The notes under the pieces: model-generated | The model's database searches: none | Told to the model about the DNA's origin: nothing | The model's input: the letters and a program-made list of their open reading frames with translations, nothing else | Position numbers and translations under genes: made by a program | Shown: positions 49,211 through 58,450 of the stretch, piece by piece | How the letters are laid out: each line of letters begins with the position of its first letter | Position numbering within the stretch: position 1 is the stretch's first letter | NCBI GenBank assembly: GCA_014378465.1 | Contig: JACMNQ010000052.1 | Location: 35,981 to 99,980 of the forward strand | From: Oligoflexia bacterium | GTDB taxonomy: Bacteria > Bdellovibrionota > UBA1018 | DNA length: 64,000 nt | Direction of reading: 5' to 3'

Positions 49211-49966
49211 TCAGGGTGAGAGTGTGAATTCGAATCGAGGCCCGGCGTTGGCGGGGTTCCGCTCAGTTTCGTCTGAAGGACCCTTCTTGCGGACGTTCGT
49301 GATCACTTTTTCTTCTTCGATCCAGTTTTTGGCGACCAGGTACTTCTGAATCGCCACGGCGCGACTGACCTGAAACTCATAGGATCCGTCCACTTCGCCG
49401 AAAGTTCCCTTGATCAGGAGTTTGCCCTTCTGATGTTTGGTCAGTTTCCCGAGTTTGTAGAGAATTCCTGGAGCCTGGGGAGTCCATTGATCAATGGTGC
49501 CCTGTTTGAAGAGGTCTGATTCGGCCACCGAAAATTTCACGACTTCGATCTGAAGCTTGTCGCCCGAGGAGGACATCTTCGCAACGACATCCGAAACATG
49601 CTCCTCTTCAGCTTCAGCCGTTTCGCCATCAATCAGCGGACGCTGAGGTTTCGTGACCATTTCTTCGGGAACTCCGCCATCGGCACCCTTGAGAAGCTCG
49701 TCTCCGGCGCCCACTCGGTCTCCCATCGGAACGGTTTCCTTGGAAGTGAGGTCGGGCCTGAGAGCGGAAGTCGGATTGTTGAAGTAATTGGCGACTGCGG
49801 CTTTCGTCGCTTCATCAGATCCCATCAGCCACATCACGAGAAAGAAGGCCATCATCGCGGTCATGAAATCGGCAAACGCGACTTTCCAGGCACCGCCATG
49901 GTGACCATGGCCTCCGACTTTCTTGCGTTTGATGATGATCGGCTGAAGCTTCTTGTCGGATGCCAC
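49211..49966 (-). CDS. motB: Flagellar motor protein MotB
   Basis: 251 residues from GTG at 49964-49966 with AGAGGA upstream. Basic N-terminus with GGHGHHGGAWKVAFADFMTA: the single membrane helix carries the proton-binding Asp (about residue 33). Plug-like region follows, then an OmpA-like peptidoglycan-binding domain (VAESDLFKQGTIDQW, LLIKGTFGEVDGSYEF, SRAVAIQKYLV). With MotA, encoded 16 bases upstream, it forms the stator. A plain H+ type is likely. No other flagellar genes are in the window. Confidence 0.93.
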   Translation of the reverse strand: MASDKKLQPIIIKRKKVGGHGHHGGAWKVAFADFMTAMMAFFLVMWLMGSDEATKAAVANYFNNPTSALRPDLTSKETVPMGDRVGAGDELLKGADGGVPEEMVTKPQRPLIDGETAEAEEEHVSDVVAKMSSSGDKLQIEVVKFSVAESDLFKQGTIDQWTPQAPGILYKLGKLTKHQKGKLLIKGTFGEVDGSYEFQVSRAVAIQKYLVAKNWIEEEKVITNVRKKGPSDETERNPANAGPRFEFTLSP

Positions 49967-49982
49967 TTGAGATTCCTCTTAT

Positions 49983-50843
49983 TTATGCTGCCGCTTTGGC
50001 GCCTGAAGTTGCCTTGTCGACTTCTTCGAAGCTCGGGCGAACGGCTGGAGGGATGGTTCGACGGGCGAACTCCACACAGACTTTCGGAGAACAGTCTTTG
50101 GCGAATGCGAGAAGCCCGGACTTGATGACGGTGAGCACCTGACCATGATCGGCGAGGACGGAGTCCATCTTCGCGGCAAGAGGTCCCATGAAACCGTAAG
50201 AAATCAGAATTCCGATGAACGTTCCGACCAGTGCGGCTCCGACGCTGTGACCGATGACTTCCTTACCGGCAGTCAATTTGCCCATGGTGATGACGACCCC
50301 GAGAACGGCGGCGACGATCCCGAGACCCGGCATGGCGTCCGAAACCTTGTTGAGAGAAGCGGGAGCCAGCGATTCGATGTGATGAACGGTTTCGATATCC
50401 TTGTCCATCAGGTCTTCGAGGTCATAAGGGCTGACGGGTGAACTGATCTGCACCTTGAGAGTGTCGCAGATGAATCCGAGCGCGTGATGATTGGAAAGGA
50501 CGTAGGGGTATTTCTTGAAAATGTCGCTGCCTTCAGGCTTTTCAACATGGGATTCCAGAGAGAGAGGGTTTCCCTTGGCGGTCTTGATGATGTCATACAT
50601 CAGGAGAAGCACTTCGGTATACTGGGCCTTGGTGACTTCCTTGCCCTTGAGTGCGCCGATGAGCTGGTGGATGATGTCCTTGATGACGGACATCGGGGAT
50701 TGAATGATCAGGGATCCAATGGCGGCGCCCACGATGATGATCATTTCTTCCGGTTGCCAGAGAACGGCGAGATTACCACCGTGAATGGTGAATCCCCCGA
50801 ACACGCAAACTGAGACAACGATTGCACCGACGATAATCAGCAT
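49983..50843 (-). CDS. motA: Flagellar motor protein MotA
   Basis: 286 residues. Four helices; LIIVGAIVVSVCVFGGFTIH at the start, IIIVGAAIGSLIIQSP next, and the C-terminal pair MPGLGIVAAVLGVVITMGKL and SVGAALVGTFIGILISYGFM. These are standard MotA segments. The cytoplasmic loop between helices 2 and 3 carries the charged residues that contact the rotor. Transcribed with motB. The first gene of the pair, with 233 bases of upstream sequence for a promoter. Confidence 0.95.
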   Translation of the reverse strand: MLIIVGAIVVSVCVFGGFTIHGGNLAVLWQPEEMIIIVGAAIGSLIIQSPMSVIKDIIHQLIGALKGKEVTKAQYTEVLLLMYDIIKTAKGNPLSLESHVEKPEGSDIFKKYPYVLSNHHALGFICDTLKVQISSPVSPYDLEDLMDKDIETVHHIESLAPASLNKVSDAMPGLGIVAAVLGVVITMGKLTAGKEVIGHSVGAALVGTFIGILISYGFMGPLAAKMDSVLADHGQVLTVIKSGLLAFAKDCSPKVCVEFARRTIPPAVRPSFEEVDKATSGAKAAA

Positions 50844-51076
50844 AAAATTTTCCCCGTATTCCTCACCAGTACTTGTCGAGCTTTTCAGTTAAAAGTTGAG
50901 GGGAAAAAGAGAAGCTGTGTGGATTGGATCGAGAGCGACGTGAGTGGCGTCAAATGCCTGACGGCATGGACCAACCATCTGCTGATTCATCGGTATTGGA
51001 ACTGAAGCACTGAAAGCAGATCGGCACCAAGCGGATCATCGCTTCACCCCGATGAAATATCAGGGGATCCGGGCAT

Positions 51077-51580
51077 TCAAGCCGCCTTGCGATTCTCCTC
51101 GAGCTTCGCGGTTCTGAGCTGGCCACCGAGTTTATCAAGTTTATTCTGGCTCATGGCTTTTCTCACTTTGGGAAACAGTTCGTTTTCCTCCGCGCGAACA
51201 TGATGCATGACATCCTCAATCAGGACCGTCAGCTTGGCTTCAATCTTGTCACTGGACATCGACGACCTGGAAAGATCATTCAGCAGATTCTTGATCTGTT
51301 TGTGCTCCTCGTACGACTCGTTGATGATCGCCTTGAGCTCAGCGATCTTTTCGCAGGCCGGGTAAAAGATCTCCTCCTCGATCCGGGCATGGGTCTCGAG
51401 CTCGAAAACGATCTTCTGAATGATCTTGCCGCGAAGTTTGGAATCTCGCACCAGTTTCACCTGCCCGAACAGAAGTTCCACTTTCATATGGTCCATCTGG
51501 AGCTGTTCAGTGGCATCGAGCTTTCGTTTGGAAACGGATTTCAGAAGCACCGGGATACGTGTGAACATCTGGGTCAACAT
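51077..51580 (-). CDS. Hemerythrin (HHE) domain protein
   Basis: 167 residues; AAGGAG precedes the ATG. The di-iron ligands appear in order: LQMDHMKVELLFG, ELETHARIEEEIFYPA, SYEEHKQIKNLL and DVMHHVRAEENELFPKV. Such proteins bind O2 or NO, or protect iron-sulphur proteins. A paralogue is at 53270; the C-terminal halves are alike (FPKVRKAM...LGGQL and FPKARRML...LGEFL). Cytoplasmic. A lipoprotein gene lies 50 bases upstream, on the same strand. Confidence 0.92.
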   Translation of the reverse strand: MLTQMFTRIPVLLKSVSKRKLDATEQLQMDHMKVELLFGQVKLVRDSKLRGKIIQKIVFELETHARIEEEIFYPACEKIAELKAIINESYEEHKQIKNLLNDLSRSSMSSDKIEAKLTVLIEDVMHHVRAEENELFPKVRKAMSQNKLDKLGGQLRTAKLEENRKAA

Positions 51581-51630
51581 GAGGATCTCCTTGAAATGAA
51601 TGTTGAAAAGACCGTTGGGTTCTTCGAAGT

Positions 51631-52290
51631 TCAGCCGAGGTGAATTTCAACGCGACGGTTCTGAGCCCGTCCCGCAGGGCTCGTGTTCGAAGCGACTGGA
51701 TTGTTTTCACCGTAACCGTAAGTCACGACCTGGTTCGCTTTAACTCCCGAATCAACCAGGGCGTTCCGAACAGCTCGTGCGCGGGCCTTGGAAAGCGCGA
51801 TATTGGCGGTCGTATCGCCGACGCTATCGGCATACCCTTCGATTCGGACCTGAGTCTCGGGTTTTTGGGCGAGCTGCATGCCAAGCGCTTTGAGTTTTTC
51901 GACTGCGTCTGGCTTGAGTGCAGCCATACCAAAGTCAAAATTCAACTGATCATTCACATTCACGAGATTGTCCGCCTCAGTCGCTGAACCGTCCTTTCCC
52001 GCCATTTCTGCGGCGGTGTTTTCTGAAGGAGCAGTTTCATCTTTCGTGAGCGAATCATTTTCCTGATCCTGCCACTGGGAAATCTGCTCATTATCCTTGA
52101 TGACTGAACCTCGGTCCACGTAGTTGCCCACCCCCCCGCGCGCGACCGATCTCGGACCGCTCACGAACAGACCTTCTTCCTTCTCGGAGTAGCTCGCAAT
52201 CTTTGACTTTGCATGCGAACAGCCTGTTGCTCCCGTCGCAAGAGACAAGGCACAAAGGGCACAGAAACCAACTTGGATGAATGTTCTCAT
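51631..52290 (-). CDS. OmpA-domain lipoprotein
   Basis: 219 residues. Signal with lipobox-like end (VGFCALCALSLATGATGCSH). Residues 110-218 are an OmpA C-terminal domain: LNFDFGMAALKPDAVEKLKA, VRIEGYADSVGDTTANIALS, KARARAVRNALVDSGVKANQ and RRVEIHLG. It should bind peptidoglycan and sit in the outer membrane. A G7 run inside the coding strand (about 52132-52138) encodes part of VARGGVGNYVD. Read in the same direction as the hemerythrin that follows, 50 bases away. Confidence 0.92.
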   Translation of the reverse strand: MRTFIQVGFCALCALSLATGATGCSHAKSKIASYSEKEEGLFVSGPRSVARGGVGNYVDRGSVIKDNEQISQWQDQENDSLTKDETAPSENTAAEMAGKDGSATEADNLVNVNDQLNFDFGMAALKPDAVEKLKALGMQLAQKPETQVRIEGYADSVGDTTANIALSKARARAVRNALVDSGVKANQVVTYGYGENNPVASNTSPAGRAQNRRVEIHLG

Positions 52291-52463
52291 GCTGTCAGGT
52301 GGAGCAATGCGTGTGCCATGACGAACGCCCAGTCGAACACCCGGTCCAGTTGCTCCTCGCCTTGTTTAAACCTATATTTCCATGCGTCCGAAGCAAGGAT
52401 GAGCGGATGACTCCATCGCGGCATCCGGGTTGCATAGTGGCTACCCCTAAAGAGGAATCTGTC

Positions 52464-53183
52464 ATGAAGCCCAACGCACCGCAGTCCAAAAAAATATATC
52501 GTTCCAACGAGCGCGTCAGCAAAATTCTTCAACGCAAATCATCGCAGACGCCCTTGAAGGCAGTACCCTCCCGCGGCTCTGTTCACCAGGACAGCAAGAA
52601 AGAGACGCCGCCGATTGAACTCTTTCAAAAGGAAGGCTGCCCCTATAGCCACGCTGTGCGCAATTATCTGTCGTCGCTGGGTGTCGATTTCATCGCGCGC
52701 AACGTCTCCGAGCATAATGACCTGAAACATCATCAGCTGGTCCTGGCGGGTGGCAAAAATCAGATCCCATTCATGGTGGATCACCGCACCGGTATCAAAC
52801 TTTATGAAAGCGACGCGATCATCAGCTACCTCGAAAAGGAATACGGCAAACCTGCAACGAGCCGAAGCATGCGAATCCTGCAGACCCTTGAATTGAGACT
52901 TCGTTCGCAGGCAGAGCGTCTCCAATGGGCCGTGAAGGCCCCGGTCGAAAGCCTCCAGAGTTTCAACGAAGAAGCGCGCGAAATTCTCACCAACACCACT
53001 GATATTCTCAAATCGACCTTCGCCGGAATGAAAACCGCTTTCACCGAACCGAGCGCGAAGGAAAAGGCTGAAGAAGGTTTTGACCGAAAGAAGCGGCATA
53101 GCGAAGAGGCGACCGAAACCGAGTACGCTCGGAAGTTCGCTCGCAAAAATGCAAGTGGAACCCGTCAGAAAATGACGGCCTGA
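52464..53183 (+). CDS. Glutaredoxin/GST-N-like thioredoxin-fold protein with basic extensions
   Basis: 239 residues from ATG at 52464, with AGAGGAAT just upstream. Residues 1-50 are Lys/Ser/Arg-rich. Residues 52-130 are a glutaredoxin or GST N-terminal fold: IELFQKEGCPYSHAVRNYLS with active-site CPYS, GKNQIPFMVDHRTGIKLYES and IISYLEKEYGK. The last 90 residues are charged helices (EEGFDRKKRHSEEATETEYA). CPYS-type proteins reduce disulphides or carry Fe-S clusters. The basic tails are not usual for the family and may bind nucleic acid or a membrane (inference). Confidence 0.82.
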   Translation: MKPNAPQSKKIYRSNERVSKILQRKSSQTPLKAVPSRGSVHQDSKKETPPIELFQKEGCPYSHAVRNYLSSLGVDFIARNVSEHNDLKHHQLVLAGGKNQIPFMVDHRTGIKLYESDAIISYLEKEYGKPATSRSMRILQTLELRLRSQAERLQWAVKAPVESLQSFNEEAREILTNTTDILKSTFAGMKTAFTEPSAKEKAEEGFDRKKRHSEEATETEYARKFARKNASGTRQKMTA

Positions 53184-53269
53184 CCCCGCCTGCTGGTTCA
53201 ATTGATGCAAAGAATGGCCTAGAGGGCGTTTTAAGTCGGACGTGACTGACGTCCAGGAGATGATGAGTG

Positions 53270-53734
53270 ATGGAAGCAGTGGAAGTCTTGAAAATCGATC
53301 AAAAACATATCTGTGAGTTTCTGAATCGCCTCGAAGCGACGGGCGACGCCTCTGAGAAGAGAGAAATCGTCAAGGATTTACATTCAGAACTCCACGACTA
53401 CCTCCGCGTGAAGGAAACTCTCTTTTACCCTCAATTCTCGGGGTTCTCCGAGATGAGCAACTGTGTGGACCAGGCCTTCCGGGACCACCTCGTGATTCGT
53501 GAACTGGCCAAGAAAGTGGATGAAACTCTTGATAGTGAAGAAACCGTCGATCTCATCAATGAGCTGACGGATCAAATCCGGCGTCATATGACGTTTCAGG
53601 AGCAGGACTTCTTCCCTAAAGCGCGCCGGATGCTGGGAATGATCAAGATGCACCAACTGGGAGAGTTCCTGATCGAGGCCAAGGAATGGAATTACTCCCA
53701 CCGCCAAAAGGGCAGCCAGCCCATCGCCGCCTAG
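53270..53734 (+). CDS. Hemerythrin (HHE) domain protein (second copy)
   Basis: 154 residues from ATG at 53270; a GTG one codon upstream has better spacing to AGGAG (53254) and may be used. Iron-ligand segments: IDQKHICEFLNRLE, LHSELHDYLRVKETLFYPQF, FRDHLVIRELAKKV and IRRHMTFQEQDFFPKARRML. Length and helix order match single-domain hemerythrins. Paralogue of 51077. It follows the glutaredoxin-like gene by 86 bases on the same strand. Confidence 0.9.
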   Translation: MEAVEVLKIDQKHICEFLNRLEATGDASEKREIVKDLHSELHDYLRVKETLFYPQFSGFSEMSNCVDQAFRDHLVIRELAKKVDETLDSEETVDLINELTDQIRRHMTFQEQDFFPKARRMLGMIKMHQLGEFLIEAKEWNYSHRQKGSQPIAA

Positions 53735-53780
53735 TTGCCGTTCATGCCTGAGTGAGTTAGGGTTGCACCGGGGAGTCCAG

Positions 53781-54596
53781 ATGCAGCCCATTCAAGATCT
53801 TGCCATTGTTCTGAGATGGGTTCCTTACGAGGAGCGCCACCGTGTGGTGACCGCCCTGACGGAGAACTACGGCAAGATTTCCGCGCTAGCCAGAAACTCC
53901 ATTCAGTCCCGTCGCTTCGGAGGCTCACTTGAACCTTTCTCCGCAAGCCTCTGGACGTTCGTGGAACGCAATGGCGCGGACCTTTACCGCGTGGAAGAAG
54001 CGCAGATCCGGAGAAGCTTCGAAGGCATTCGGAGAAATTTCGAACATCTGGCTCTTGCCAGCGTCTTCAGTGAACTCATGATCAGACTCGCGCCGGAACG
54101 GGAGCCTTGCCCCGATCTGTTCAGGCTGCACTCCAACGCACTTGCAGCACTCGAAGAACTGGATCCAAAGCTCGATCAACCTGCCGTGCTTCTCTGTCTG
54201 TTGATCGGCTACATGGGAAAAATGCTGCAATGGAGCGGTAACCAGCCTCAGCTTCAGCGGTGCCTCTCGTGTTCAAAGCCGCTCGAAGAGTTTGATTCGC
54301 GCGCCATAATGAGCTGTCAGATCACCGATGCTTCCTGGCTTTGTCCAGAATGCGGGCATTTGAGGAGCGACGAAGGCCAGGGATTCAATCAGAGATTTCT
54401 GCGCGTGAGTGCGCTGGCCCTGCGGGATTTCTTCGTGAGCCTCACGACCCCGATCAAACAGATCCCGGTCGTCATGCAAGCCACCGATTTTGAACACCGT
54501 GCACTCTTCGCTTTTCTCGAAGCTTTGTTCATCTATCACGTGCCGGGCTTTGATCAGAAGCCGCTCAAGGGGTTGAGATTCATCGGGCTGGCCTGA
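53781..54596 (+). CDS. recO: DNA repair protein RecO
   Basis: 271 residues from ATG at 53781, preceded by GGGGAG. OB-fold N-terminus with DLAIVLRWVPYEERHRVVTA and YGKISALARNSIQSRRFGGS followed by LEPFSA. Helical C-terminal part contains the four-Cys zinc site (CLSCSKPLEEF and WLCPECGHLRSD). RecO loads RecA on SSB-coated DNA with RecR during gap repair. No recR or recF nearby. Convergent with the GmhB gene, separated by an inverted-repeat region. Confidence 0.92.
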   Translation: MQPIQDLAIVLRWVPYEERHRVVTALTENYGKISALARNSIQSRRFGGSLEPFSASLWTFVERNGADLYRVEEAQIRRSFEGIRRNFEHLALASVFSELMIRLAPEREPCPDLFRLHSNALAALEELDPKLDQPAVLLCLLIGYMGKMLQWSGNQPQLQRCLSCSKPLEEFDSRAIMSCQITDASWLCPECGHLRSDEGQGFNQRFLRVSALALRDFFVSLTTPIKQIPVVMQATDFEHRALFAFLEALFIYHVPGFDQKPLKGLRFIGLA

Positions 54597-54680
54597 TCAT
54601 CACCCTACACTCAAGCCCGGTGCCGGGGGGACACTTCTGCTGCGGCAGTAGGGTCCGGCACTGCTTGGGTGAACGTGATC
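54595..54680. terminator. Imperfect inverted repeat between convergent recO and gmhB-like genes
   Basis: The sequence from GATCATCACCC on the left returns as GGGTGAACGTGATC on the right, with CAAGC...GTGCCGG and CCGGCACTGCTTG nearer the centre. A small CTGC...GCAG hairpin lies in the middle. It is GC-rich and has no strong T-run on either side. Probably a bidirectional terminator, or a REP-like element. Confidence 0.45.
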
Positions 54681-54692
54681 ATCGCGAGAAGC

Positions 54693-55229
54693 TCATTGTG
54701 AAATCAATGCCAGAATTTCTGACAGTCCCATCGCGAATCCATCATAAAGCTCCATAGAAATAGCTTTCTTCGTACGAAGCCCATCTCCCGTCCCCACCAG
54801 AAACACCGCCTTGCAACCCGCGGCTCGTCCGGCTTCGAGATCGGTCGCCTTGTCTCCGACCATGTAGGACTGCGAAAGATCGATGTCCAACTTCTCCGCC
54901 GCTCTCAAGAGAAGCTCAGGCAAAGGCTTGCGGCAACTGCAGTTCTCTTCTGGCCGATGAAAGCAGAGCTCATAATGATCGATCTTCGCGCTGACTGGCG
55001 CGAGCAACTCGTCCAGACGAGCATGGATCTTCGGAATGTCCTCAAGCCGGATCAGACCACGGCCCACTCCCGATTGATTTGAAACCACAATCAGCAAATA
55101 TCCCTGTCTCCGCAACGACGCGAGAGTTTCGGCCACGCCCGGAAGCAGCTTCATCTGGCTCGCCTGATTCAGGTAGCCCGGGTCTTCATTGATGGTTCCA
55201 TCCCGATCGAGGAAGACCGCCTTTTTCAC
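54693..55229 (-). CDS. HAD-IIIA phosphatase, GmhB-like (heptose bisphosphate phosphatase)
   Basis: 178 residues. AVFLDRDGTINEDPGYL is the HAD nucleophile motif; VVSNQSGVGRGLI and VGDKATDLEAGRAAG are motifs II and IV. The zinc site ELCFHRPEENCSCRKP (C.H...C.C) marks the histidinol-phosphate/GmhB branch. GmhB removes the 7-phosphate from D-glycero-manno-heptose 1,7-bisphosphate for LPS core. It overlaps the galE-like gene by four bases (ATGA), consistent with surface-sugar synthesis. Histidinol phosphatase is a less likely alternative. Confidence 0.88.
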   Translation of the reverse strand: MKKAVFLDRDGTINEDPGYLNQASQMKLLPGVAETLASLRRQGYLLIVVSNQSGVGRGLIRLEDIPKIHARLDELLAPVSAKIDHYELCFHRPEENCSCRKPLPELLLRAAEKLDIDLSQSYMVGDKATDLEAGRAAGCKAVFLVGTGDGLRTKKAISMELYDGFAMGLSEILALISQ

Positions 55230-56224
55230 GAATCCTTCTTTTTCTGTTCCCAGTCCCAGGCCGTGGAGATGATCTGATTCAGAGAATCAGCTCTGACTTT
55301 GAAACCGAGTTCCCTGCGCGCCAGTGCCGAATCGGCAACCAGACGTGGGGGATCACCGGGCCTTCTCTCGACGTGAGTGATCTTGATCTTCTTGCCGGTG
55401 ACCTTTTCGCAGGTCTGGATGATTTCAAGCACCGAGTACCCGCTTTCGCTACCCAGATTGAACACTTCGAACAGTCCGTTTTTCGGGTCCTGAGCCGGAC
55501 GAGCAAGAATTCGCTTCATTGCCGCTTCATGTGCAGCCGCGAGATCAGAAACATAGATGTAATCCCGCACGCAGGTTCCATCCGGAGTGGGGTAATCATT
55601 CCCAAAAACTGAAACTGGCCGATCTTCGAGCACAGCCTTGAGTACATTCGGGATGAGGTGGGTTTCCGGATCGTGCTTTTCACCCACTCGCAACTGAGCC
55701 TCCGCTCCCGAAGCATTGAAGTACCGAAGCGCCACCGCGTGCAGACCCTGGTTCTTCGCGCAATCCGCGAGAAGCGCTTCAGCATTGAGCTTGGTTTCAC
55801 CATAAGGACTCATCGGTGCCTTGGGAAGGTGCTCGGAGATTTTCTGATTGCCGGGATTGCCGAAGATCGCGCAGGTCGAGGAGAAGATGAAGCGGCGGAT
55901 GCCCGCCCGGATCATCTCATCAAGGAGGAGCGCGGTCTGAGTGACGTTGTTTTCAAAATATTCTTGAGGTTTCAAAACGCTTTCGCCCACCAGACTTCTG
56001 GCGGCAAAATGCATCACGCAATCGAATTTCTCGCGGCTGAAAAGCGCTCGAACGGCGGCAGAGTCTCCCGCACGAGCGTGCGTGAAGCCTTCACCGAGAA
56101 GCGCGCTTCGATGTCCGGTCGAAAGATCATCCAGGACCCAGACCCGATGTCCCTGGTCCAGAAGCCAAGCACTGCAAGCGCTGCCGACATATCCTGCCCC
56201 ACCGACCACTAGAACCTTTGCCAT
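55226..56224 (-). CDS. galE: UDP-glucose 4-epimerase-like NAD-dependent epimerase
   Basis: 332 residues from ATG at 56222-56224. N-terminal AKVLVVGGAGYVGSACSAWL is the NAD Rossmann motif. The catalytic SSTCAIFG and YGETKLNAEALL (YxxxK) segments are present, and the C-terminal VRDYIYVSDLAAAHE and LGSESGYSVLEII match GalE. It should interconvert UDP-Glc and UDP-Gal, or the N-acetyl forms, for surface polysaccharide. Coupled to the gmhB-like gene. Read divergently from the MsbA-like exporter 40 bases away. Confidence 0.92.
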   Translation of the reverse strand: MAKVLVVGGAGYVGSACSAWLLDQGHRVWVLDDLSTGHRSALLGEGFTHARAGDSAAVRALFSREKFDCVMHFAARSLVGESVLKPQEYFENNVTQTALLLDEMIRAGIRRFIFSSTCAIFGNPGNQKISEHLPKAPMSPYGETKLNAEALLADCAKNQGLHAVALRYFNASGAEAQLRVGEKHDPETHLIPNVLKAVLEDRPVSVFGNDYPTPDGTCVRDYIYVSDLAAAHEAAMKRILARPAQDPKNGLFEVFNLGSESGYSVLEIIQTCEKVTGKKIKITHVERRPGDPPRLVADSALARRELGFKVRADSLNQIISTAWDWEQKKKDS

Positions 56225-56264
56225 GCTCAGGACCTTAGCATAGGATGAAGCCACCGGTGATCCC

Positions 56265-58010
56265 ATGAAATCTTTATTTAAACTGAAGCCCTACCTTCGC
56301 CCTTACCTGCCGCTCATTCTCACAAGTGCAGCGCTGGCCCTGCCGCTGGCTGCCTTACGCACAGCACCAGTACCTTTCGTCAAGTACGTGATGGATGACC
56401 TCTTCATCAGTAAAGATCGCGCCAAACTTCTCTATTTCCCAGCAATTTTCATTGTTTTGTATTTGATCAATTTTGTCGTCCGTTTCTTTCACTACTATTG
56501 CCTGCGAATTGTCGTGGCCCGGGTGAATCAAAAACTCAAGAACGATCTCTATGACCACGTGATGGGGCTTTCGGCGGATTACTTCACCAGTCAGAGCACC
56601 GGCGCGTTGATTTCACGTGTGGGCTCGGATCCTCAGAACGTGGACGCCGGAGTCGCGCAGTTGAATGTGATCGTGCGTGAACCGATCCAGTTCCTGCTTC
56701 TTTTCGGTTACGCCATGAAACTGAACTGGAAGCTCACGCTCATCACTTTCGCGATCTTCCCGCCGCTGGCTTACATCTTCTCGGCCACCGGCAGGAATCT
56801 GAAGCGCTACATCACCCGGATGCAGGAAGAGAATGCGCGTCTCTTTTCGACGCTTCAGGAAAGCTTCACCGGCTTTAGAGTGATCAAGACGTTCCGTCTC
56901 GAAAAATACAGCCGCCGGAAATTCCGTGAACGCAGCGAAACCTTCACGAAATACCTTCTTAAAACCGCGGTGCTTGAAGAAGCCTCTCACCCGATGGTGG
57001 AACTCGTGACTGCGCTCGCCATCGCCGTCCTCATCTATTACGGTGGGACTTTCGTCATTGCAGGCACGATGCAGCCCGGAGAGCTCATGGCTTTCTTCAC
57101 GGCCTTCGCGCTCATGATGAATCCGCTTCGGACCCTCAACGACATGAACATGAAGCTTCATACGGCAGATGCGTCCTGCAAGCGCATTTTCGAGATTTTC
57201 GAGTTGAAATCGAATCTCCGGGAGTCTGCTGACCCGAAGCCTTTCAAGACTTTCAAAAACGAGATCCGCTTCGATCAGGTTCATTTCGCCTATCCGGATG
57301 CCCCTCAGCGCGAAGTCCTCAAAGGGCTGAACTTTTCGGTCCAGCACGGCAAGGCTCTCGCTCTGGTCGGAGCCAGTGGAGCGGGCAAGAGTTCGCTGGT
57401 CGCGCTTCTGCCCCGAGTCTTCGACATCACTCAAGGTTCCATCACGATTGATGGACACGATATCCGGGATCTCAATCTCGATGACCTGAGAACCATGATT
57501 TCGGTCGTGTCCCAGGACGTGTTTCTCTTCAACGACACGATTTCGGAAAATATCCGCTGCGGCAGGCTCTCGGCCAATCAGGCAGAGATCCATGAGGCCG
57601 CAAAACATGCACACGCACTCGAATTCATCGAGTCGCTTCCTGACGGCTTCGAGACGGTCATCGGTGACCGTGGTCAGAAACTTTCGGGGGGTGAAAGACA
57701 GCGACTGTCGATCGCTCGCGCCTTTCTGAGGCAAGCTCCGATCCTGATCCTCGACGAAGCCACTTCGAGCCTGGATTCAGCTTCAGAACGCGCCGTTCAG
57801 GTTGCCCTCGAAGAACTCATGCAGAACCGAACCACGATCCTGATCGCTCATCGTCTCTCGACCATCAAACACGCGGACCAGATCCTGGTCATGCAGCAGG
57901 GCGAAGTGGTTGAGCGGGGCACTCATGATGAGCTCGTGAAAACTGACGGCGCTTACTCGAAATACCTGCGACTTTCCCAGACCCAGGGTCCACTCGAGGA
58001 GAAGACATGA
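56265..58010 (+). CDS. MsbA-like ABC exporter (permease-ATPase half-transporter)
   Basis: 581 residues. Six helices in residues 1-310. ATPase with Walker A ALVGASGAGKSSLVALL, Q-loop VSQDVFLFNDTISENI, signature LSGGERQRLSIARAF, Walker B ILILDEATSSLDSASE and switch IAHRLSTI. Homodimeric lipid-A or drug flippase type; context with LPS sugar genes favours lipid-A core export (inference). Its stop overlaps the next ATG (ATGA). Inner membrane. Confidence 0.92.
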   Translation: MKSLFKLKPYLRPYLPLILTSAALALPLAALRTAPVPFVKYVMDDLFISKDRAKLLYFPAIFIVLYLINFVVRFFHYYCLRIVVARVNQKLKNDLYDHVMGLSADYFTSQSTGALISRVGSDPQNVDAGVAQLNVIVREPIQFLLLFGYAMKLNWKLTLITFAIFPPLAYIFSATGRNLKRYITRMQEENARLFSTLQESFTGFRVIKTFRLEKYSRRKFRERSETFTKYLLKTAVLEEASHPMVELVTALAIAVLIYYGGTFVIAGTMQPGELMAFFTAFALMMNPLRTLNDMNMKLHTADASCKRIFEIFELKSNLRESADPKPFKTFKNEIRFDQVHFAYPDAPQREVLKGLNFSVQHGKALALVGASGAGKSSLVALLPRVFDITQGSITIDGHDIRDLNLDDLRTMISVVSQDVFLFNDTISENIRCGRLSANQAEIHEAAKHAHALEFIESLPDGFETVIGDRGQKLSGGERQRLSIARAFLRQAPILILDEATSSLDSASERAVQVALEELMQNRTTILIAHRLSTIKHADQILVMQQGEVVERGTHDELVKTDGAYSKYLRLSQTQGPLEEKT

Positions 58011-58450
58011 GTCCCAACTGGAAGGGAGTGCTCGAAACCTTTCATTCGTGCCTGATCGATGAGTTGCTCCATCGATTTCCCAATTCAAGGCCCACTCTCG
58101 GGATGCCCATCAAGTTTGACGCGTGGCAACTCGAAAACACGGCGAAGTTCGCCACCCTCTGTGACATCTCTCACGCAGGGAGTCGCGGGATCGCAGCAGT
58201 GAGTTTCAACGACCAGGCTTACCACTCGGTGGGAGGTGGATCCTCGGAGCACCCTCATGTGTTCTGGAATGCCTGCGTCCACCGCTGCGCCCTTGAACTT
58301 TCCAGACGACAACTCAAGGTCACCCTTTCCGTACCGCTTCAGTACAAAGCAGGGGACGCTTATCCCAAAAATCTGATTCAACCGACGCGCCTGATCTGGA
58401 TCCCGATCGGGATCGAGAATCAGTCATTTCATTTGGGAATTGGCATTTGA
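58007..58450 (+). CDS. Hypothetical protein coupled to the MsbA-like exporter
   Basis: 147 residues, overlapping the exporter's stop by four bases. No signal peptide or membrane helix. Residues include WKGVLETFHSCLIDELLHRF, SHAGSRGIAAVSFNDQAYHS and the C-terminal RLIWIPIGIENQSFHLGIGI. Two His-rich spots (EHPHVFWNACVHRCALEL) might bind metal. No family recognised. Coupling suggests a role in the same process or simply a shared transcript. The glycyl-tRNA synthetase gene starts 21 bases after it. Confidence 0.7.
   Translation: MSPNWKGVLETFHSCLIDELLHRFPNSRPTLGMPIKFDAWQLENTAKFATLCDISHAGSRGIAAVSFNDQAYHSVGGGSSEHPHVFWNACVHRCALELSRRQLKVTLSVPLQYKAGDAYPKNLIQPTRLIWIPIGIENQSFHLGIGI

Noticed and set aside
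52130..52140. G7/C7 run in the OmpA lipoprotein gene as a phase-variation site
   Set aside because: Seven bases is short for slippage switching, and the frame and domain are intact; weaker than the C10 tract at 960.
56613..57734. Open frame of 373 codons on the minus strand
   Set aside because: Antisense to the MsbA-like exporter; no independent evidence.
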